Assembly (NCBI GenBank): GCA_016844515.1
Contig: JAERMP010000076.1
Location: forward strand, 1-11,181
Length of the DNA: 11,181 nt
From: Thermoleophilia bacterium
GTDB taxonomy: Bacteria > Actinomycetota > Thermoleophilia > Gaiellales > Gaiellaceae
Reading direction: 5' to 3'
The number at the start of each line of letters is the position of its first letter. Positions within the stretch are counted from its first letter, which is position 1. The position numbers and the translations under genes were made by a program. Positions 1-5,793 of the stretch are shown one piece after another. A model generated the notes under the pieces. The model was not told the origin of the DNA. It worked only from the letters and a program-made list of their open reading frames with translations, and did no database searches.

Positions 1-1172
1 TCCTCTCGGCCTCGTCGCTCGCCGGCGCGATCAACTTCATCGTCACGATCCACAACACGCGGACGCGAGGGATGACGTGGACGCGAATGCCACTCTTCGT
101 CTGGTCGATCCTGCTTTACGCATGGCTCCTCATGGCCATCCTGCCGACGCTCGCCGCGGGTCTAACGCTCCTGCTCCTCGATCGCGGGATCTCGATCGGG
201 CCCTGGGACGTCCAGACGAACTTCTTCAACCCGGCCGAGGGAGGATCACCCGTCCTCTACCAGCACGCGTTCTGGTTCTTCGGCCATCCCGAGGTGTACG
301 TGATCGTCCTCCCCGCCTTCGGGATCATCTCCGAGGTTCTCCCGGTGTTCGCCCGCAAGCCGGTGTTCGGCTACAAGGCGATCGCAGCGTCGACGGTGGC
401 GATCGGCTTCTTCTCGATGATCGTCTGGGCGCATCACCTGTTCACGGTCGGCCTTCCGATCCCGCTCCAGGCCTACTTCATGATCGCGTCGATGATCATC
501 GCGGTGCCGACCGGGATGAAGATCTTCAACTGGCTCGCGACTCTCTGGCGTGGGAACATCAGCTTCGACACGCCCATGCTCTACGCGCTCGGCTTCCTGT
601 CGATCTTCGTCATGGGCGGCCTCACCGGCATCTACCTGGCGGCCTTCCCGATCGACTGGCAGGTACACGACACCTACTTCGTCGTCGCGCACTTCCACTA
701 CACGCTCTTCGGTGGAGGGATGTTCGCGATCTTCGCGGGGCTCTTCTACTGGTGGCCGAAGATGTTCGGCCGGCGCCTGAACGAGAAGCTAGGGAAGTGG
801 CAGTTCTGGACGCTCTTCGTCGGCTTCAATCTGGCGTTCTTCCCTCAGCACCTACTCGGTCTCCAGGGCATGCCGCGGCGCATCTACACGTACGCCGACG
901 AGAGCTGGGAGGGCTACAATCTCGCCTCGACGATCGGCTCGTACGTCATGGGGATCGCGATCCTCTTCTTCATCGTGAACGTCGTCAGGACGTCGCGGAG
1001 CGGGCCGAGAGTCGGGAACGACCCCTGGCAGGCGGACACGCTCGAGTGGTACACGACTTCGCCGCCACCCCCCCACAACTTCGACGAGGTGCCCTACGTC
1101 ACGAGCGCCAGGCCGCTCTACGATCTCAGGCGGAAGCTACGGGAGCAACGTGGAACGAGAGAACCTGTCTAG
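1..1172 (+). CDS. ctaD: Cytochrome c oxidase subunit I, 3' part (5' end outside window)
   Basis: Catalytic subunit of an aa3-type heme-copper terminal oxidase in the cytoplasmic membrane; it reduces O2 to water and pumps protons. The reading frame is open from base 3 and continues off the left edge, so about 389 C-terminal residues are visible. An internal ATG at 72 is not the start, because the upstream residues (GAINFIVTIHN) are standard subunit I sequence. Visible landmarks are GHPEVY with the CuB His at 285-287 and the crosslinked Tyr at 297-299, the CuB His pair in VWAHHLFT (432-437), the K-channel Thr/Lys in PTGMK (Lys 519-521), and VVAHFHY carrying the heme a3 and heme a His ligands (690-698). 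The polar tail with NDPWQADTLEW and SPPPPHNF is typical of actinobacterial CtaD. The stop lies 23 bases inside ctaB, which implies coupled translation. Identification is secure. Confidence 0.97.
   Translation, partial: LSASSLAGAINFIVTIHNTRTRGMTWTRMPLFVWSILLYAWLLMAILPTLAAGLTLLLLDRGISIGPWDVQTNFFNPAEGGSPVLYQHAFWFFGHPEVYVIVLPAFGIISEVLPVFARKPVFGYKAIAASTVAIGFFSMIVWAHHLFTVGLPIPLQAYFMIASMIIAVPTGMKIFNWLATLWRGNISFDTPMLYALGFLSIFVMGGLTGIYLAAFPIDWQVHDTYFVVAHFHYTLFGGGMFAIFAGLFYWWPKMFGRRLNEKLGKWQFWTLFVGFNLAFFPQHLLGLQGMPRRIYTYADESWEGYNLASTIGSYVMGIAILFFIVNVVRTSRSGPRVGNDPWQADTLEWYTTSPPPPHNFDEVPYVTSARPLYDLRRKLREQRGTREPV
1141..1145 (+). promoter_or_regulatory. Ribosome binding site of ctaB
   Basis: GGGAG lies 4 bases before the GTG at 1150, inside the end of ctaD. 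It supports the GTG start and therefore the reality of the N-terminal extension of CtaB. Confidence 0.5.
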
Positions 1173-2385
1173 CACGCCGACACCCGGCCCTCTCTTCCGG
1201 CTGTCGGCAGCGGCCGGAGCGGTCGCCGTTGGCCTCGTCGTGGCGAGCGCAGCGCTCGAGCTGGGCACGACCCACTGGGGTCTCGCCGCTATTGCTCTGC
1301 CGCTACTCGTCGCGAACGCAGTCGTCGCGCGCTGGGCGTATCCAGAGCTCTTCCTGCGAGCTGTTGCGGCGGTCGCGTTGTTCTCCCTCGCAATCGCGCT
1401 CGGCGGTGTCGTCGCCTGGAGCGGAGGAGCGACCTGGGCGAGCGTCCTCCACGTCGGGACCGCAGGAACGGCGCTCGGCGCGTCGCTCCTCGTAGTCGTC
1501 GCGGCGCTCCGCGGAACGCCGGTGCCGCTCGCATCGGCTCGCGACTACCTGACGCTGACCAAGCCGCGGATCATGACGCTGCTCCTGCTCACGGGGGCGG
1601 CCGGGATGTTCGTCGGAGCCCAAGGCGTGCCGCCGCTCGGACTGTTCGTCGTGACCATGCTCGGGCTCGCTCTCGCGTGCGGCGGCGCCTCGGCGCTCAA
1701 CCATGTCCTCGACCGCGACATCGACGTTCTCATGGGGAGCCGGACGAAGGAGCGCCCGGTCGCCTCCGGCCGCGTGACACCCGAGCAGGCACTCGAGTTC
1801 GGCCTTCTTCTGTCGGCCCTCTCGTTCGCACTGCTTGCCTCCGCAGTGAACGTGTTGACTGCGGTGCTCGCGCTCGTCGGCAACCTCTTCTACGTCGTCG
1901 TCTACACGCGCTGGCTGAAGCGCTCGACCCCGCAGAACATCGTCATCGGCGGGGCGGCGGGCGCGGTGCCTCCGCTCGTCGGCTATGCCGCCGCGACCGG
2001 GAGCCTTGCGCTGCCGGCGCTCTGGCTGTTCCTCATCGTCTTCCTCTGGACGCCGCCGCACTTCTGGGCGCTCGCGTTGATGATCAAGAAGGCATATGCC
2101 GCCGCCGGGGTGCCGATGCTTCCGGTCGTGCGCGGAGACCGCGAGACGGCGCGGCAGATCCTGCTCTACTCGCTCGCGATGGTGACGTTCACGATCGTCG
2201 TCGGGTACTGGCTCGGGCCGCTTTACACAGTTGCGGCGGTCGTCCTCGGTGCAGCGTTCATCGCACTCGCCGTGCTTCTGCGTCGAGACCTCTCGCGCGC
2301 CCGCGCGCAGGTGCTCTTCCACTACTCGCTCGCGTACCTCGCGCTGCTCTTCGTCGCAGCCGCTCTCGACCCGGTGATCCTGTGA
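1150..2385 (+). CDS. ctaB: Protoheme IX farnesyltransferase (heme O synthase) with N-terminal membrane extension
   Basis: UbiA-family integral membrane prenyltransferase that attaches a farnesyl group to heme b, giving heme O, the precursor of the heme A used by the neighbouring oxidase. The catalytic domain covers about residues 130-411. It shows the Asp-rich motif NHVLDRDID (184-192) followed by RTKERPVASG, the second conserved block YTRWLKRSTPQNIVIGGAAGAVPPLVGY (252-279), and LWTPPHFWAL (299-308). The GTG start at 1150 overlaps ctaD by 23 bases and has GGGAG just upstream. At 411 residues the protein is about 110 longer than ordinary CtaB (about 300). The extra part is an N-terminal region of roughly four hydrophobic helices (about 17-36, 43-60, 68-90, 97-120), with His42 and His101. 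It may be a relic of a CtaA-like half, as in known CtaA-CtaB fusions, but I see no diagnostic CtaA motif. The stop overlaps the next small ORF (GTGA). Confidence 0.95.
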   Translation: MERENLSSTPTPGPLFRLSAAAGAVAVGLVVASAALELGTTHWGLAAIALPLLVANAVVARWAYPELFLRAVAAVALFSLAIALGGVVAWSGGATWASVLHVGTAGTALGASLLVVVAALRGTPVPLASARDYLTLTKPRIMTLLLLTGAAGMFVGAQGVPPLGLFVVTMLGLALACGGASALNHVLDRDIDVLMGSRTKERPVASGRVTPEQALEFGLLLSALSFALLASAVNVLTAVLALVGNLFYVVVYTRWLKRSTPQNIVIGGAAGAVPPLVGYAAATGSLALPALWLFLIVFLWTPPHFWALALMIKKAYAAAGVPMLPVVRGDRETARQILLYSLAMVTFTIVVGYWLGPLYTVAAVVLGAAFIALAVLLRRDLSRARAQVLFHYSLAYLALLFVAAALDPVIL

Positions 2386-2480
2386 GCGACCGAGAGCTCG
2401 AGCGCAAGAACCTCCGCTTCGGCTGGGCGCTCTTCGGCCTCTTCGCGATCGTCGCGTTGCTGTACCTCCAGCTCGATTGA
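2382..2480 (+). CDS. 32-residue single-helix membrane protein, possible small oxidase-associated subunit
   Basis: Short ORF beginning at GTG 2382, overlapping the ctaB stop in the arrangement GTGA, and ending in TGA one base before the ATG of the amidase gene. The product has a charged N-terminus (SDRELERKNLRFG) followed by one hydrophobic segment of about 17 residues (WALFGLFAIVALLYLQL) and a terminal Asp. This is the shape of the tiny one-helix accessory subunits found with heme-copper oxidases. A weak GGTGA lies 4 bases before the start. The tight packing between two genes argues that it is translated. I recognise no specific family, and the oxidase role is inferred only from position and topology. 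It could instead serve mainly to couple translation of ctaB and the amidase. Confidence 0.6.
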   Translation: MSDRELERKNLRFGWALFGLFAIVALLYLQLD

Positions 2481-2481
2481 C

Positions 2482-3636
2482 ATGAAGGCGGCGGCCTGCC
2501 CGCCCGGCGTGTTCCTTGCGCTTCCTGCCTGCGATCCGCCCGGACGCCCGCTGGCGGTCAAGGATCTCTTCGATACCGCCGGGCTCGTGACGACGTACGG
2601 GTCGCCCTTATTCGGCGACCACATCCCGGCGACCACGGCGCCCGCAGTCGCGGCGCTCGAGTCAGCGGGCTGGGGGGTGGTCGGCAAGACGAACCTGCAC
2701 GAGTTCGCATACGGGACGACCTCCGAGAACCCGCACTTCGGAGTCGTTCCCAACCCGCTGGCGCCGGGGCGCGTGGCCGGCGGGTCGAGCGGCGGGAACG
2801 CCGCCGCGCTCGTGCTCGGCGCCGCCGACCTCGCGCTCGGCACCGACTCGGGCGGCTCGATCCGGATCCCTGCGGCCTGTTGCGGTGTGGTCGGCTTCAA
2901 GCCCACGTACGGCCTCGTCTCGCTGGAGGGCTGCTTCCCGCTCGCACCCAGCTTCGACCACGCGGGCCCGATGGCGCGAGACGTGGCGACGTGCGCGGAG
3001 GCGCTTCGTGTGCTGGTACCCGGCTTCGAGTCTCACACGCTCGCGTCGCTCGAAGAGATCGAGATCGGCGTCGCGTGGGTCGCCACGGCCGACCCGCTCG
3101 TCCGCGCCCGGGTCGAGGAGGCCGCGGCGCTCTTCCCGCGACGGTGCACAATCGAGCTCCCTGAGCCCGAAGGGGTCGGGCGCCTCTTCATGCACGAGGT
3201 CGCGGGTGTTCACGGAGAGCTCTTCGCTGAGAACTCCGACCTCTACGGCGAGGATCTCCGAATCAAGATCGAGCGCTGCCTCGACGTGACGGACTCCGAG
3301 GCCGAACGTGCGATCCGCCGCCGCGAGGAGTACCGCGAGGCCGTCGAAGGGGCGCTCGCCGGGATCGATCTCCTCGTCACGCCGACCTTGCCGTGCGTGG
3401 CGCCGTCGGTCGGCGCAGGCGGCACGGGAGACCTCGAGGTTCGCGAGCAGCTCATCAGCCGGACCTTCCCGTTCAACGCACTCGGCTGGCCGGCCCTGGC
3501 CATGCAGTGCGGCGCTGCCGAGGACGGGCTGCCAGCCTCGGTGCAGCTCGTAGGCCGAACGGGGAACGACGCGCTCGTTCTCGCGGCGGGACGCCTCCTC
3601 GAGGCCGCTCTTGCCGACACGCGGGCAGCGAACTGA
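2482..3636 (+). CDS. Amidase-signature family hydrolase
   Basis: Cytosolic serine hydrolase of the amidase-signature family, hydrolysing an amide bond of unknown substrate. The Ser-cisSer-Lys triad can be placed: Lys27 in LAVKDLFD, cis-Ser102 in GGSSGG and nucleophile Ser126 in GTDSGGSIRIPA. The spacings of 75 and 24 residues match those of fatty acid amide hydrolase (Lys142, Ser217, Ser241). GFKPTYG (138-144) follows, as usual. ATG 2482 is the only plausible start: the frame is open back to the ctaB stop but holds no ATG, GTG or TTG. The protein is 384 residues, shorter than GatA (about 480), with only 26 residues before the catalytic Lys, so the usual N-terminal helices are largely missing. 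That argues against GatA. No clear Shine-Dalgarno is present; translation is probably coupled to the preceding ORF (TGA, one base, ATG). Its link to oxidase assembly is unknown. Confidence 0.9.
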   Translation: MKAAACPPGVFLALPACDPPGRPLAVKDLFDTAGLVTTYGSPLFGDHIPATTAPAVAALESAGWGVVGKTNLHEFAYGTTSENPHFGVVPNPLAPGRVAGGSSGGNAAALVLGAADLALGTDSGGSIRIPAACCGVVGFKPTYGLVSLEGCFPLAPSFDHAGPMARDVATCAEALRVLVPGFESHTLASLEEIEIGVAWVATADPLVRARVEEAAALFPRRCTIELPEPEGVGRLFMHEVAGVHGELFAENSDLYGEDLRIKIERCLDVTDSEAERAIRRREEYREAVEGALAGIDLLVTPTLPCVAPSVGAGGTGDLEVREQLISRTFPFNALGWPALAMQCGAAEDGLPASVQLVGRTGNDALVLAAGRLLEAALADTRAAN

Positions 3637-3648
3637 CGCGCGCAGAGG

Positions 3649-3668
3649 CAAGTAACAACTTGTAACTA
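3649..3668. repeat. TTGTAAC-type direct repeat, copy 1
   Basis: Contains gtaacaacttgtaact (3652-3667), which is identical to 3729-3744. It reads as two 10-bp units (caagtaacaa, cttgtaacta) and is AT-rich in a GC-rich setting. It sits 12 bases after the amidase stop. A 10-bp unit equals about one helical turn, so a dimeric DNA-binding protein could contact both on one face. The operator role is inference. Confidence 0.6.
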
Positions 3669-3692
3669 GCGCGCCTCGGCGCTCGGAGTTCC

Positions 3693-3712
3693 CGCAAACG
3701 CGCGAGTTTGCG
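3693..3712. repeat. Hairpin between the two TTGTAAC repeats
   Basis: Perfect 7-bp inverted repeat cgcaaac / gtttgcg around a 6-base loop. It may end transcription of the ctaD-amidase operon or be part of the regulatory island. No T-run follows, so it does not look like a classical intrinsic terminator. Confidence 0.45.
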
Positions 3713-3725
3713 CCCGCGCACCCAG

Positions 3726-3745
3726 CTTGTAACAACTTGTAACTT
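3726..3745. repeat. TTGTAAC-type direct repeat, copy 2
   Basis: Two consecutive 10-bp units, cttgtaacaa and cttgtaactt. It includes the 16-bp stretch gtaacaacttgtaact (3729-3744) that is identical to copy 1, 77 bp away. It lies about 205 bases before the start of the secreted-protein gene. Confidence 0.6.
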
Positions 3746-3804
3746 GAGTGGATGCGGCTCTAGAGCGGCCCGAAGCACGCACCGCGACGGCTCATAGGAG
3801 AGAT

Positions 3805-3882
3805 GCGCCGCGGCCGCAATGCGGCCGCCTTCAGAGATCTTCGCGCGACCGGAGTCCGTGCGAGCGGATTCCGGTCATGCGC
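3805..3882 (+). repeat. 78-bp structured repeat, left copy
   Basis: Matches the reverse complement of 5669-5746 at 70 of 78 positions by hand alignment, without gaps. It holds two stem-loops. The first is an 8-bp stem of two gcggccgc blocks around 3 bases (3810-3828). The second is a 12-bp stem at 3847-3876 (gaccggagtccg / cggattccggtc, loop tgcgag), fully paired with one G-U wobble when read as plus-strand RNA. Translation of the repeat in one frame gives RPPSEIFARPES, which makes upstream starts such as ATG 3819 look attractive but spurious. It resembles REP or MITE-type dispersed elements; no transposase and no target duplication are visible here. Confidence 0.85.
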
Positions 3883-3950
3883 AGGCCGGGGCAGGCCATC
3901 CCCCGATCGAGGGAAGGCACCACCCGGTGCGATGTCGAAGAGAACAAGCG

Positions 3951-5660
3951 ATGCGTGCGGCTCGCCTTGCCCTCGTCGCCGTGGTTCTCCTCGGCACGTT
4001 GCTCACTGCCTCGGCGTCCGCGATGGAGTCGGCGGCGCCCGGTGCACCGAAGGCCCTGCGTGGTTTCGAGCTCCGGCCCAACGAGTCCGTGACGCACACT
4101 TTCTCCCGCACGCCCGCATTCGCCTGGAGCCCGGTGCGCGGCGCGTCCTGCTACGAGTTCGAGCTCGCGACGAGCCGAACGTTCGACGGGAGCTCGGTCT
4201 TCTGGTCGAACGTGTCCTACGGCGCCGCATCCGGGAAGTTCTGCCGACCCGTCTCTTTCACCGCGCCCGCCGCGGCGAGCGACGACGAAGGGGCCGACAA
4301 GGCGGTTCGCACCGTCATCGCTCCGATCAAGATTCCCGCGATGTCGATCAACCTCGTTCTGCCCTGGTTCACGGGCAAGCCGTACGCGCTCTACGCCCAC
4401 GTCAGGGCGATCACGACCCGCGGCGCAACCGCGTGGAGCAGGCCGTTCGGGTTCAACATGCGCTGGGAGGACACTCCCGTCCCGTTGCCGGCGAAACCGG
4501 GGCTCGTCCGCTGGGGCGCCGTCGAAGGGGCTACCGCATACGACGTCTGGTACCCCGACATCCGCAAGGTCGTGCGCACACACACCAACGTGGCAGACCA
4601 GCGCGAGTTCTACAGCTTCCACCTCGAGGACAGCTGGTGGCAGCTCGTGCGCTGGAGGGTACGGCCGGTGCGGCAGGTCGTCGGCGCGCTGCCGAACGGG
4701 CTCCCCGCAGTGTCCTACGGGCCGTGGAGCCCCACCTACGCGACGACGAACCCGGCGTGGTCAACCGGAAAGTTGCAGGTGCGGTTCGCCGTCTCCGACG
4801 AGATCAGCACGGAGTCCAAGGCTGCGGCTCATCAGCTCATGCCGGCGTTCACGTTCACGGGTGACATGGGAAGCGACGGTCGTGAGTACAGGCTCTTCCG
4901 CGCTTACGCCTTCACCGACCGCGACTGCGTGAACGTCGTCTTCCGCGGCTCCGTCGTCGGCGGACCAGCCTTCGCGCCACGCATCTCGGGGCCGCTGAAG
5001 CTGCCGGCGAACCAGGAGGAGCTCGATGTCGCTCTCGCAGGCGTGCTCCCAAGCGCAAAGACCGAGACTGCGAAGACATTCATGGTCGACGGAAGCCCGC
5101 TTGCGACCAACGAGACGATCGGAGAGAGCGGCTCGGTACGCGTCGACCTGCCCGACGTCGATCAGGCTACGACGCGGTACTTCTGGACCGTCGTTCCGGT
5201 CGGCATCTATGTGAACGAGGGCGGCACCTTCGAGTACTTCGACGCGGAGTCGCCGCAGGACGCCTGTGAATCGGGACGAATGGCGAGCTTCGGCAAGGAG
5301 TCCAAGCCGGCAATCACAACGGCCGGCTCACCGTACGTGTCGGGCCTCTCGCCGAAGGGACGTCTGCTCGCGCAAGCCGGCAAGCAGCCCGTCGTCTACT
5401 CGACTCCGCTCGTCGCGTGGAGACCCGTCATCGGCGCAACCGCATACGAGATCCAGTGGTCGCGCACCAAGTACCCCTGGCGGGCACGCGGGTCATCGTT
5501 GACGTACTCGACCTCCTCCGTCCTGAAGCTCGGCGCCGGGCTCTGGCACTACCGGGTTCGCGGCCTGAACGCAGCGCAGGTTGGTACTCCCGCGATGACC
5601 TGGTCCGCGCCGGTCTCTGTGCGGGTCGTCCGCCCGACCTTCCAGATCGCCGGCGGCTGA
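3951..5660 (+). CDS. Secreted protein of unknown function with fibronectin-III-like segments
   Basis: 569 residues from ATG 3951. A start at 3819 in the same frame would extend into the 78-bp repeat. ATG 3951 is preferred because it opens directly onto a signal peptide (MRAARLALVAVVLLGTLLTASASA, probable cleavage after residue 24). A GAAGAG stretch (3938-3943) lies 7 bases upstream. The mature protein shows Fn3-like strands that recur: AFAWSPVRGASCYEFELA (56-73), LVRWGAVEGATAYDVWY (185-201) and LVAWRPVIGATAYEIQWS (487-504). Each is followed downstream by a strand such as YALYAHVRAI, QLVRWRVRPV or LWHYRVRGLN. A further divergent segment covers about 300-460 (RYFWTVVPVGIYV at 409-421). No catalytic motif, sortase signal or C-terminal anchor is visible, so it is probably an exported binding or structural protein. 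I do not recognise a named family. It is bracketed by inverted copies of the 78-bp repeat and may form its own transcription unit. Confidence 0.85.
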   Translation: MRAARLALVAVVLLGTLLTASASAMESAAPGAPKALRGFELRPNESVTHTFSRTPAFAWSPVRGASCYEFELATSRTFDGSSVFWSNVSYGAASGKFCRPVSFTAPAAASDDEGADKAVRTVIAPIKIPAMSINLVLPWFTGKPYALYAHVRAITTRGATAWSRPFGFNMRWEDTPVPLPAKPGLVRWGAVEGATAYDVWYPDIRKVVRTHTNVADQREFYSFHLEDSWWQLVRWRVRPVRQVVGALPNGLPAVSYGPWSPTYATTNPAWSTGKLQVRFAVSDEISTESKAAAHQLMPAFTFTGDMGSDGREYRLFRAYAFTDRDCVNVVFRGSVVGGPAFAPRISGPLKLPANQEELDVALAGVLPSAKTETAKTFMVDGSPLATNETIGESGSVRVDLPDVDQATTRYFWTVVPVGIYVNEGGTFEYFDAESPQDACESGRMASFGKESKPAITTAGSPYVSGLSPKGRLLAQAGKQPVVYSTPLVAWRPVIGATAYEIQWSRTKYPWRARGSSLTYSTSSVLKLGAGLWHYRVRGLNAAQVGTPAMTWSAPVSVRVVRPTFQIAGG

Positions 5661-5668
5661 CTTAGCTG

Positions 5669-5746
5669 GCGCAAGACCGGAACCCGCTCGCGCGGACTCC
5701 GGTCGCGCAAAGATCCCTGAAGGCGGCCGCTCCGCGGCCGCGGCGC
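5669..5746 (-). repeat. 78-bp structured repeat, right (inverted) copy
   Basis: Reverse complement of the left copy with 8 mismatches in 78. It begins 9 bases after the stop of the secreted-protein gene. The large stem (5675-5704) is fully paired with two G-U wobbles only when read on the minus strand; on the plus strand the same two pairs are A-C mismatches. The gcggccgc pair at 5723-5741 forms the short stem. It could end plus-strand transcription of the preceding gene, but no T-run follows. Confidence 0.85.
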
Positions 5747-5781
5747 TCCTCATCCACACTAATTGCCTCTCCGGGGCACGG

Positions 5782-5787
5782 TATCGT
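5782..5787 (+). promoter_or_regulatory. Possible -10 box for leaderless hisN
   Basis: TATCGT (TANNNT) ends 6 bases before the GTG at 5794, the spacing expected if transcription starts at or next to the start codon. No Shine-Dalgarno and no clear -35 box are visible. Weak on its own. Confidence 0.3.
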
Positions 5788-5793
5788 CGGGAC

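Larger units (their letters stand above)
3637..3950. other. Structured intergenic region between the amidase gene and the secreted-protein gene
   Basis: About 314 bases without a convincing gene. From left to right it holds a TTGTAAC-type repeat right after the amidase stop, a 7-bp hairpin, a second TTGTAAC-type repeat, a 78-bp structured repeat (3805-3882), a short direct repeat gcaggcc (3881-3887 and 3891-3897), and a purine-rich stretch before the ATG at 3951. I could not place a standard -35/-10 promoter for the downstream gene with confidence. Confidence 0.7.

Noticed and set aside
77..1495. 472-residue plus-strand ORF across ctaD and ctaB
   Set aside because: Shadow frame rich in Arg, Ala and Leu over two certain genes.
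3748..3754. gtggatg near the left repeat, also present just outside the right repeat on the minus strand
   Set aside because: Seven bases at different distances from the repeat cores; likely chance rather than an extended repeat end.
3819..3950. N-terminal extension of the secreted protein from ATG 3819
   Set aside because: The first residues (RPPSEIFARPES) are a translation of the repeat; the same peptide arises from the right copy on the other strand. The true signal peptide begins at 3951.
3803..4864. ORF starting at ATG 3803 behind a good-looking aggag, overlapping the secreted-protein gene in another frame
   Set aside because: Its Arg-rich composition with no domain is typical of an off-frame reading in GC-rich DNA, and it starts inside the 78-bp repeat. 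The signal-peptide frame explains the region better.
5493..5759. Minus-strand ORF of 88 residues over the right repeat
   Set aside because: It consists of the repeat plus antisense of the secreted-protein gene, with no independent coding signal.
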